Assembly: GCA_016196065.1 (NCBI GenBank)
Contig: JACPYL010000010.1
Location: 558,001 to 622,000 of the forward strand
Length of the DNA: 64,000 bases
Direction of reading: 5' to 3'
Source: Acidobacteriota bacterium
GTDB taxonomy: Bacteria > Acidobacteriota > Terriglobia > Terriglobales > Acidobacteriaceae
Part shown: positions 49,298-56,800 of the stretch, piece after piece
Position numbering within the stretch: position 1 is the first letter of the stretch
Layout of the letters: each line of letters begins with the position of its first letter
Program-made: the position numbers and the translations under genes
Notes under the pieces: generated by a model
Databases searched by the model: none
The model's input: the letters and a program-made list of their open reading frames with translations, nothing else
What the model was told of the DNA's origin: nothing

Positions 49298-50179
49298 ATG
49301 CGAATCACGCGGCCAACACTTTTGATTCTGATGGCGCTGCTGTCCTCTGTCGCTGACGCAGCGCCCCCCGCGCCGCGCTGGACGTTGACCTACCAGCCCG
49401 TCCGCGTGGTAAACGGCGCGCCCATTCTGTTCCGTGTGACTACGCCCAAACCGGCTCGTGCACTTTCGGGGAAATGGCTCGACCACGAAATTGTTTTTGC
49501 GTTCGACGCCACCAAGAAGGCCTGGTTCGGATTCGCCGGCGCCAGCCTCGAAACCAAGCCCGGCGCCTATCCCCTGGAACTTCATGCCGAAATGAACGAG
49601 GGCGCAGCCCTTTCCTACAAGAAGGAAGTAAAAGTGCAGAAGCAACGCTATCCCCGCGTGATCGTGCTGAAAGTCCCGCAGAAATTCACTGCGCCTGATC
49701 CCGACCAGATGCGAGTCATCGATCATGACAAGCAGGTGAAAGCCGACGCATTCAAATCGCTCACTCCTGACCGCGAATGGAAAGGAGAATTTCAGCGTCC
49801 GGTCTCAGCCGAAATTTCCGATGTCTTCGGCGTGCAGCGCGTCTTCAACGGATCGGTGCAGAGCACCCATCAAGGGCTCGACTTCCGTGTTCCCACCGGT
49901 ACTCCGGTTTCGGCCGTTAATGCCGGCACAGTGATTCTTGCGCGACCGCTCTATTTTGAAGGCAACTGCATCGTGCTTGACCACGGCCAGGGACTTCTCA
50001 CTCTTTACCTTCACCTCTCCGAATTCCACGTGAAGGAGGGCGACCAAGTTGCCAAAGGACAGCTCATCGCACTGAGCGGCGGGACCGGCCGCGCGACTGG
50101 CCCTCATCTCCATCTTGCAGTTCGCTGGCAGGGAATTTATTTAAACCCGGCGGGACTGCTCGCGCTCCCATTGCCCTGA
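49298..50179 (+). CDS. Secreted M23 (LytM) metallopeptidase
   Basis: A 293-residue protein with a signal peptide (TLLILMALLSSVADA) and an N-terminal Ig-like region (TLTYQPVRVVNGAPILFRVT, KPGAYPLELHAEM). A C-terminal LytM domain follows, with the zinc motif in STHQGLDF (His, Asp) and HLHLAV near the end; VSAVNAGTVIL, GNCIVLDHGQGL and ALSGGTGRATGPHLH are typical. All metal ligands appear present, so it is probably an active endopeptidase rather than a degenerate activator. The start at 49298 lies a few bases past an earlier in-frame ATG (49280); either is possible. Confidence 0.92.
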   Translation: MRITRPTLLILMALLSSVADAAPPAPRWTLTYQPVRVVNGAPILFRVTTPKPARALSGKWLDHEIVFAFDATKKAWFGFAGASLETKPGAYPLELHAEMNEGAALSYKKEVKVQKQRYPRVIVLKVPQKFTAPDPDQMRVIDHDKQVKADAFKSLTPDREWKGEFQRPVSAEISDVFGVQRVFNGSVQSTHQGLDFRVPTGTPVSAVNAGTVILARPLYFEGNCIVLDHGQGLLTLYLHLSEFHVKEGDQVAKGQLIALSGGTGRATGPHLHLAVRWQGIYLNPAGLLALPLP

Positions 50180-50239
50180 AACGTATTCATCTCCCCTTGA
50201 TTAATCGGTGCTGCAAAATGCAACACTTATTATTATTTG

Positions 50240-50268
50240 TTGCGCAAGTCTCAGTTGGCAGGTATATT
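50240..50268 (+). promoter_or_regulatory. Sigma70-type promoter
   Basis: TTGCGC and TATATT at exactly 17 bases spacing. Transcription would start near 50275, inside a gap with no ORF, so it points to a small RNA. Confidence 0.5.
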
Positions 50269-50274
50269 ACTTTC

Positions 50275-50385
50275 GCTGTCCGACGGCAGGAGCGATTCGG
50301 GGGAAGACGCTTCGAAGGCAGTCCGTTGGTCGCAAAGAGTGCGGGAACCCGAGGGGCCCCCTCACGGGTTCCCGACTTATTGTTG
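50275..50385 (+). ncRNA. Candidate small RNA
   Basis: A GC-rich stretch of about 110 bases, without a credible ORF, follows the promoter at 50240-50268. It ends with a long hairpin (GGGAACCCG / CGGGTTCCC, 50343-50373). The 5' part can also pair (for example AGACGCTTCGAAGGC). It does not match tmRNA, RNase P, SRP RNA or any riboswitch I know. It could be an unknown acidobacterial sRNA or the leader of nothing at all. Confidence 0.35.
50343..50373 (+). terminator. Long GC hairpin, possible terminator
   Basis: A 9-bp perfect outer stem with a self-complementary inner part (AGGGGCCCCCT). The following CGACTTATTGTTG is only weakly U-rich. It may end the small RNA or the helicase transcript on the other strand. 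Confidence 0.5.
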
Positions 50386-50392
50386 GGGTGTT

Positions 50393-53300
50393 CTAGGACA
50401 CCTGACTATTGAACGCTGGATCTGGACTGCCCGCCACCATCTCCTCACCCATCCACACGCCATCGCAGAATGTGACGCTCCGTCCCGAGATTGCCGGGAT
50501 GCGCTCGCCTGTCACGACAACACCCACCAGGTTAAGAGGATCCGCGGCCGCGATCGTGATGCGATCGCCTGTCAGCGGCAGCTTGCGGGTGGCGCGGAGC
50601 GATTCGACCGCCACCGGAAGGGCAAATTGTTCGCCCAGAAATCCGTCGACAAATCGTCCCCCTCGAACCTCGCCGCGATCTTCCAGCCGTCGAAACGCAA
50701 TTTGCAATTCCCGCCAGCGCGGCAAGTTCGTTTCCCGCACCAGCAAATCGCGAAAAACCACCCCATAACGCCGCAGCAACATCCAGCAGCACGATTCCAC
50801 GCTGCGGTCGCGATCCGCACCGTCACTGTGCAGCAAGGACCAGCGCCCGGCTGCGTGCCGAGGCCGACGCACTTTGCCCAGCGCACTGCTGGATGCATTT
50901 TTCGGAGTCACCAGCGCGCGCAGATTTTCAAATCCGTCGGCCGTTACCAATCCCGCTGCGACCAGTTCCCAAAGTCCCGTTTCGACTTCCGCTTTGAGCT
51001 TGCCGGTTGCACGCACCATGTCCGGAAAGAAAAGAGCACCACGCTGTTGCATCAATTCCAGCAGCATCCGTGCCGCCGGGCTCAAGATCGCAGCTACCGA
51101 ATCGTCGGCGCCCGGATTTCGCGGCTGCATCCAGTCCGCATCATCACGCACGAAGAATGCAATCGGCGCCACCCGCGTCGGAATCACTCGCCGTCTCCGT
51201 TCCTGTCCGGGTTCCGCATTCTCTCCCCCGGAATCGATCGTTGCCGGATGCGGCGAAAGCCGTCCCCAGCCTACCGCTCCCGCCAGGCAAAGCTGATCGA
51301 GGTGCGCCGGATCATAGCCGGTAATCCGGCGTCCAAGTATGAATCGCTCCCATGCACTCGCAGGAATTTCGAAGCCCTGCAATTGCCGAAGGACTTCCAG
51401 CGTTCCATGCTCTCCGCGCACCTGCGTTCCCGGAGCAATATGCTGCCAGCGCAACAGCCAGTTCATGAACTGCGCCGAAGTGACGGGTTCAATTTGTTTC
51501 CGTAACGTCGCCACCGTCAGCCGGTGAATCCGCGCCAGCAGTCTCCGCTCGCACCATTCGGTCTCTTTGTGGGGACCGGTCTCTGACCTGTCCGAGCCGA
51601 GCGCAGTTCGGCTACTCTGCGGTCGGAATTGTCCACGAAGGATCGCCCCGCCCGCTTCCATCCGCAGCAGCGCCTTTTCAATTTCCGAAGCCGCCAACCC
51701 CAAAGTCGCACCCAACTCGGACGCAGTCGTGGGCCCCACGTGCGCCATCCATCCCCGCACCGTAGTCAAAATCGCGTCATCAAAACTCACCGTAGAGGCG
51801 GCGCTTGCCTCGGCTGGATGTAAAGCCGCAAACATCTCCCCACGCTCAGCCGCCACCCAGAACCGCCGGGTTTCTTTATCAGTAGGGACATCGGCGACGA
51901 GCGCTCGCTGTTCAGACTGCAAGCGCTGGAAAAAGTATTCCCACCGCGCATCAAATTTTCTTTCCTGAGAACTGAGAACCGAGAACTGAGAACTGCCCTC
52001 CGGCAGCATCACGAACGTATGCAGCACATCATGCAATTCGTCCGCATCCCGCACATCCGGCCACGCTTCTGCCTGTACCTGCTCGATCGCCGCCGGATCG
52101 AGTGCTCCCACTTCTTCCAGCACCGAAGCCGGCAACACGCGCCGCATCTCGACTGCTCGCGCCCGCCGTTCTTCGAGCGGAGCATCATCCAGGTACGCGT
52201 ACGGATTCGCATTCAGAATTTCGTGCGAGAACTGCGATGGCACCGGAGTATCCACCGCGATGCACCGGATGCGCCCGTCCTCAATGCCGCGCAAGACGTC
52301 ACGCAATCCGTCCACATCCATCGCCTCGGTCAGGACGTCTTTCATGACCTCGTTCACCAGGGGGTGATCCGGAATCTTGATATCCCCTTCAATATTTTCC
52401 TGGCACGCCGCGACATCCGGGAAAACCGCCGCCAGCAGGTCGTCCGATCGCATCCGTTGGATCTGCGGAGGCACTTTCTTACCTCCCTGAAAACGCAACA
52501 ATGCCAGTGCTCGTGTTGCGTCCCATCGCCAGCGCGTTTGGAACACGGGAGCGACTAGCGCCGCCTGCTCCAGGATCGGCGCCATGGTTTCCGAATTCAG
52601 GAAATGAAAAACATCCGCCAGCGGAAAACTATGCTGCTCCGCCAATGCGATGTTGATGCCATTGTCGGTAGCCGCTGCCTGCAACTCGAAGTTGAAGCCC
52701 CGGCAAAAGCGTTTGCGGAGCGCCAGTCCCCACGCCTTATTGATGCGCCCTCCGAACGGTGCGTGGATTACCAGTTGCATCCCGCCGCCTTCGTCGAAGA
52801 ATCGCTCCGCGATGATCGTTGTCTGTGTCGGCACGTCTCCCAACACCACGCGCCCTTCCAGCACATACTGAATCAGCTGTTCTGCTCCGGGAACGTCCAG
52901 TCCGCACTCGTCTCCCAACCAAGTGATGACTTCGCTGAGCACCGGAAGATTGCGCCATCCCTCTACCGGCACCACGCCCGGCAAACGGTCACTGATTTCC
53001 TTCCGCAAGACACCAAGCTGCTCGGAGAGTTCCGAAGTACGCGCCGGAGCCTCGCCTCGCCAGAAGGGAACCGACGGCGGCGCTCCCTTCGCATCCTCCA
53101 CCAACATGCGCGACGAACGCCCTTCAACTCTTCGGATGCGCCAGGAAGTATTCCCGAGCAGCATGACGTCGCCCGCCATGCTTTCGACTGCGAAGTCTTC
53201 GTCCACTGTTCCGACCGTCGCGCCATCCGGTTCTGCGACGACTGTGAAGAGCGCATTATCCGGAATCGCTCCGCCACTCGTGATCGCTGCCAGTCGAGCT

Positions 53301-54895
53301 CCCCGCCGCGGACGCAGTCTCCGGTTGATCCGGTCATGATGGAGATAAGCGCCAAACCGCCCGCGCTGCGCCGCAATCCCTTCTGAAAGCATTTCCAGGA
53401 CTCTGGAGTATGTTTCGCGGGTCAGATTCCGATACGGATATGCTCGCTTGATCAACGCAAATAATTCAGCTTCGTCCCATCCCTCGGGAGAAGTTCCAGC
53501 AGCATCGCCAATGCTCTTCACCGTAGCGCCGGCAACTTGCCGGCTGTCGTGGGGGCGCCCCGCCCGCACATCCGCCTCTAAAATCAAGTCACGATTTTCC
53601 TGATCGCGAGCCGCACTCACACTTGCTGCGCAGCAAGCCACGATCTGCTGTGCCAGCACATCCAGCGAGCACTCTGGGAAAATGAGACGATCCAATTCTC
53701 CCGACCGAATTCCGCGCACCAGCACTGCGCATTCTGCCAGATCATCGCGCGTGGTCACGAAGAACCGTCCTTTCGGAACCGCGCCTCGCCAGTGACCGCT
53801 GCGACCTACACGTTGCAGAGCCACCGCAATCGATCGCGGAGAACTGATGTGGCATACCAGATCGACAGTCCCCACATCGATTCCCAATTCCAGCGACGCC
53901 GTCGCGACCAGCACTTTCACTTCGCCATCTTTGAGCTTTTTCTCGGCCGCCAGGCGCAGTTTGCGAGACAAGCTGCCGTGATGGGCGGCAACATTCTCTT
54001 CTCCAAGCCGCTCGCCCAGTTGGTGAGCGATCCGTTCTGCGAGCCTTCGAGTATTCACAAACACCAGCGTGGAGCGATGCGAGTTTACCAGTTCGACGAT
54101 GCGGTCATACACCTCGCCCCACATCTCGTTGGAAGCAACCGGACCCAATTCTGAAGAGGGAACCTCGACGCCCAGATCGAGCGTCCGCTTGTGGCCGATA
54201 TTGACGATCACTGGATCGGGCCGCCCACTGCCTGCGAGAAATCGGGCTACTTCTTCGATCGGTTTCTGCGTTGCCGAAAGCCCAATCCGCACCGGCGGGC
54301 GATGGGCGAGAATCTCCAGCCTCTCCAACGACAACGCCAGATGCACACCTCGTTTGTCGTCCGCCACTGCGTGAATCTCGTCGACGATCACGGTCTCTAC
54401 GTCGCGCAGGATTGCCCGGCTCTTTTGTGCCGTCAGCAGGATGTAGAGCGACTCCGGTGTTGTCACCAGAATGTGCGGCGGACGCCGCAACATTGCCTGC
54501 CGGTCTTTCATCAGCGTGTCGCCGGTTCGCACCGCAGTGCGGATCTCCGGCATGAGCAATCCGCGCTCACCGGCCATCTGCAGAATTTCACCAAGCGGGA
54601 TTTCGAGATTCTTTTGAATGTCGTTGCCCAGCGCCTTCAGCGGAGAGACATAGAGGACTTCCGTCCGATCGCGGAGTTCGCCTGACAGAGCTTTTCGCAC
54701 CAGTCGATCGATGCAAGCCAGGAAAGCAGCGAGCGTCTTGCCCGAACCAGTAGGCGCAGAAATCAGCGTCGTGTGGCCGGCGAGGATGTGTGGCCAACCC
54801 TGCTCCTGAGGCTCGGTAGGCGTCGAAAAGCGTTCGACAAACCACTCCTGCACCAGCGGATGAGCCCAGGCAAGAGAGGAGGGAAGGGACGACAT
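50393..54895 (-). CDS. Lhr-type ATP-dependent helicase
   Basis: A 1500-residue SF2 helicase with the full Lhr architecture. RecA-like domain 1 has the Walker A APTGSGKT, motif II DEIH, and LSATQKP. Domain 2 has STLVFVNTRRLAERIA and QRVGRSGH. Winged-helix, Lhr-core domain 4 and Lhr C-terminal extensions then reach the end (PFGGRINKAWGLALR, LMQQRGALFFPDMVRATGKL, DRITIAAADPLNLVG). Lhr is a 3'-5' DNA and DNA:RNA translocase linked to repair, often of mitomycin C damage. The length is that of the long Lhr form. The gene stands alone, with a divergent KdsC-like gene upstream. Confidence 0.92.
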   Translation of the reverse strand: MSSLPSSLAWAHPLVQEWFVERFSTPTEPQEQGWPHILAGHTTLISAPTGSGKTLAAFLACIDRLVRKALSGELRDRTEVLYVSPLKALGNDIQKNLEIPLGEILQMAGERGLLMPEIRTAVRTGDTLMKDRQAMLRRPPHILVTTPESLYILLTAQKSRAILRDVETVIVDEIHAVADDKRGVHLALSLERLEILAHRPPVRIGLSATQKPIEEVARFLAGSGRPDPVIVNIGHKRTLDLGVEVPSSELGPVASNEMWGEVYDRIVELVNSHRSTLVFVNTRRLAERIAHQLGERLGEENVAAHHGSLSRKLRLAAEKKLKDGEVKVLVATASLELGIDVGTVDLVCHISSPRSIAVALQRVGRSGHWRGAVPKGRFFVTTRDDLAECAVLVRGIRSGELDRLIFPECSLDVLAQQIVACCAASVSAARDQENRDLILEADVRAGRPHDSRQVAGATVKSIGDAAGTSPEGWDEAELFALIKRAYPYRNLTRETYSRVLEMLSEGIAAQRGRFGAYLHHDRINRRLRPRRGARLAAITSGGAIPDNALFTVVAEPDGATVGTVDEDFAVESMAGDVMLLGNTSWRIRRVEGRSSRMLVEDAKGAPPSVPFWRGEAPARTSELSEQLGVLRKEISDRLPGVVPVEGWRNLPVLSEVITWLGDECGLDVPGAEQLIQYVLEGRVVLGDVPTQTTIIAERFFDEGGGMQLVIHAPFGGRINKAWGLALRKRFCRGFNFELQAAATDNGINIALAEQHSFPLADVFHFLNSETMAPILEQAALVAPVFQTRWRWDATRALALLRFQGGKKVPPQIQRMRSDDLLAAVFPDVAACQENIEGDIKIPDHPLVNEVMKDVLTEAMDVDGLRDVLRGIEDGRIRCIAVDTPVPSQFSHEILNANPYAYLDDAPLEERRARAVEMRRVLPASVLEEVGALDPAAIEQVQAEAWPDVRDADELHDVLHTFVMLPEGSSQFSVLSSQERKFDARWEYFFQRLQSEQRALVADVPTDKETRRFWVAAERGEMFAALHPAEASAASTVSFDDAILTTVRGWMAHVGPTTASELGATLGLAASEIEKALLRMEAGGAILRGQFRPQSSRTALGSDRSETGPHKETEWCERRLLARIHRLTVATLRKQIEPVTSAQFMNWLLRWQHIAPGTQVRGEHGTLEVLRQLQGFEIPASAWERFILGRRITGYDPAHLDQLCLAGAVGWGRLSPHPATIDSGGENAEPGQERRRRVIPTRVAPIAFFVRDDADWMQPRNPGADDSVAAILSPAARMLLELMQQRGALFFPDMVRATGKLKAEVETGLWELVAAGLVTADGFENLRALVTPKNASSSALGKVRRPRHAAGRWSLLHSDGADRDRSVESCCWMLLRRYGVVFRDLLVRETNLPRWRELQIAFRRLEDRGEVRGGRFVDGFLGEQFALPVAVESLRATRKLPLTGDRITIAAADPLNLVGVVVTGERIPAISGRSVTFCDGVWMGEEMVAGSPDPAFNSQVS

Positions 54896-55019
54896 TCAGA
54901 GATTGTACCCACAACCGGAGATTTCGTAAATTGTTCGCCTTCAGTGCTCGCGGGGACCTGTCCGGCTTAGCTGGCGTCAAGACAGGACGACATCTCGCCA
55001 ATGTTAGAATCGCCACGCA

Positions 55020-55667
55020 ATGTCGAAACCTCGCGCCAAGAAAATTAAGCTCATCCTTTTCGATGTAGACGGTGTTCTCACTGACGGCAAGATCTGGATC
55101 TTTCCCTCTCCAGCCGGCGCAGATCAAAGCGTGCTCGAGCAATCGGCGGGTGCTCCGTCCAAACTCCGCTCGGGCGTGTCTGCCCCGGAGGCTCCGCAGC
55201 CTGGGTTCGGTTTTCAGAGTGCCAGCCTGATCGAAGCCAAAGGCTTTCACGCCCACGACGGCACCGCCATTTCGCTGGCGCGACTCGCTGGACTCAAGAC
55301 CGGCCTCATCACGAAGCGTCGTTCCGAAACCGTCGCCCTTCGTGCGCGGGACCTGAAGATCGATCACGTGTATCAAGGCATTCAGGACAAGGCCGGCGTC
55401 TTTCTTCAGATAATCGAGAAGGAAGGAATCAGCGCGTCCGAAGCCGCTTTCGTCGGCGACGACGTCATCGACCTGCCCGTGATGCGCCGATGCGGCCTGG
55501 CCATCGCTGTGAAGAACGCCCGTCCGGAAGTGAAATCAGAAGCTCACATGGTGACCGCCCACGCCGGCGGAGATGGCGCCGCCCGCGACGCAGTCGAGTT
55601 CATATTGAAGGCGCAAGGAAAATGGAAGAACGTAGTCGAAGAATACATTTCCCAAAGAGGCGGATAG
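55020..55667 (+). CDS. kdsC: KdsC-like HAD phosphatase with extra insertion
   Basis: A 215-residue C0-type HAD phosphatase. It has LILFDVDGVLTDGK (nucleophile and acid Asp), GLITKRRSE, GIQDKAG, FVGDDVIDLPVM and GLAIAVKNARPEV. It should remove phosphate from 3-deoxy-D-manno-octulosonate 8-phosphate in LPS biosynthesis. An insertion of roughly 40 residues (about 29-70, rich in Ser/Ala/Gly/Pro) lies between the first Asp motif and EAKGFHAHDGTAI; the usual length is about 175-185. The cap-less family uses tetramer contacts here, so the insertion may be a lineage feature. The gene symbol rests on family similarity only. Confidence 0.78.
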   Translation: MSKPRAKKIKLILFDVDGVLTDGKIWIFPSPAGADQSVLEQSAGAPSKLRSGVSAPEAPQPGFGFQSASLIEAKGFHAHDGTAISLARLAGLKTGLITKRRSETVALRARDLKIDHVYQGIQDKAGVFLQIIEKEGISASEAAFVGDDVIDLPVMRRCGLAIAVKNARPEVKSEAHMVTAHAGGDGAARDAVEFILKAQGKWKNVVEEYISQRGG

Positions 55668-55969
55668 GAAATCCAGCAGCCGCGAAGCGGCGCAAGATTG
55701 CAGCCCACGGCGTAAGCCGTGGGTAAAGTGAAATTCAGACGGAGCCCCAAAGGGGCGAAAGAAAGTAGTGTAAACAGCGGAAGGTTTGGCTGACTGCTAA
55801 TTCAACCCACCGGCCGCTTGCTTGGGGCGTGCTCGGGTTTAGCGACCGGTGGGCTGCTTTTCTCCTTACTCACCCTGTTGTTTTCAGGAGCTATTTCTCC
55901 TTCAAACCCGTAGGTCCGCGGGAAGTTTCGCGACTCACTTTAAAAAATCTGAAAAAGATTGACGCCGCC
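55668..55969. repeat. Spacer with three palindromes
   Basis: CCCACGGC-GTAA-GCCGTGGG (55704-55723, perfect 8-bp stem), GCCCCAAAGGGGC (55744-55756), and CCCACCGG / CCGGTGGG (55806-55853). The last is followed by CTGCTTTTC, a possible terminator for the KdsC gene. No gene is seen in the spacer. Confidence 0.6.
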
Positions 55970-56782
55970 TTATTCCGGGATGGCCGTCGTCTTTGCCGCC
56001 ATCAGCTCCGCGAACCGCGGATCCTTTCGCAAACTGGAGAACTCATTATCTTTGTATACGTTAGCGATATCTTTATAGCCGTCCTCCATCGCCTTTTTCA
56101 GATAGCGTAGCGACCGGTCAGCAACTCCCATCCGAGCGTAGAGTTTCGCAAGGACATAGTCATAACGAGCCCGATCTTCGGGGGAAGGAAGCTGCGCCTG
56201 CACCCCAGCCCGTGAAATCCGCTCAAACACGTCCGGATCGATCTCCATCGCCTTCGAATAGTTGTAGGCAGCTTTCTCGAACTGCTTCTTGGCGAAATAA
56301 GCCGCTCCGAGATTGCTGTAGTAAGACGCAGCATCCGCGTTTAGCGCCACTGCCTTCTCATAATTCTTGATCGCTTTTCCGTAATCCTTTTGCTGGTAGA
56401 AGACGACTCCCAGATTGTTAAAGGCGTCGGCATGACCACGGTCGGCTTTGATCGCCTGGTTGAAATTCCTGCGCGCTTCCTTGTATCGCTGGAGCATCAG
56501 GTTGCAGATCCCCATCTTGTTGAGGAGCGCCCCCGTACCTCCATTACGGCTGATGCCTGCTTGGTAATAATCTAGTGCGTCCAGATAGCTCTTATCAGCG
56601 CGCAACTCGTCCCCGCGTGCTTCCAGTTCGGCAGCCGAAGCGCCCGGAGCCGGAGGATCCGCCCGGCGCATGGGCAATGGACCCACCTGCACCATCTCGG
56701 TATTTTGTGAAAATGTTGGTGCCGCGAGCACGAAGAGGAGAACGACAACAAACAGCGAGGTCACTCGTTTGCAGGAAAGCAT
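55970..56782 (-). CDS. Secreted TPR protein
   Basis: A 270-residue protein with a signal peptide (VTSLFVVVLLFVLAAPTFSQ) and about four to five TPR units after residue 55. Examples are YLDALDYYQAGISRN, LNKMGICNLMLQRYKEARRN, AFNNLGVVFYQQKDYGKAIK and YYSNLGAAYFAKKQFEKAAY. A non-TPR helical tail follows (RSLRYLKKAMEDGYKDIANV). It probably binds partners in the periplasm. It ends 18 bases after the stop of the PBP gene on the same strand (the PBP gene is upstream), so the two may be cotranscribed and this protein may assist the PBP; that is inference. Confidence 0.85.
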   Translation of the reverse strand: MLSCKRVTSLFVVVLLFVLAAPTFSQNTEMVQVGPLPMRRADPPAPGASAAELEARGDELRADKSYLDALDYYQAGISRNGGTGALLNKMGICNLMLQRYKEARRNFNQAIKADRGHADAFNNLGVVFYQQKDYGKAIKNYEKAVALNADAASYYSNLGAAYFAKKQFEKAAYNYSKAMEIDPDVFERISRAGVQAQLPSPEDRARYDYVLAKLYARMGVADRSLRYLKKAMEDGYKDIANVYKDNEFSSLRKDPRFAELMAAKTTAIPE

Positions 56783-56800
56783 GGTTGACCTTCCTTATAC

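Noticed and set aside
50275-50385. SRP RNA, tmRNA, RNase P or a known riboswitch
   Set aside because: The diagnostic core motifs (for example GGAAGCAGCC of SRP RNA) are absent, so it is only listed as an unnamed candidate RNA.
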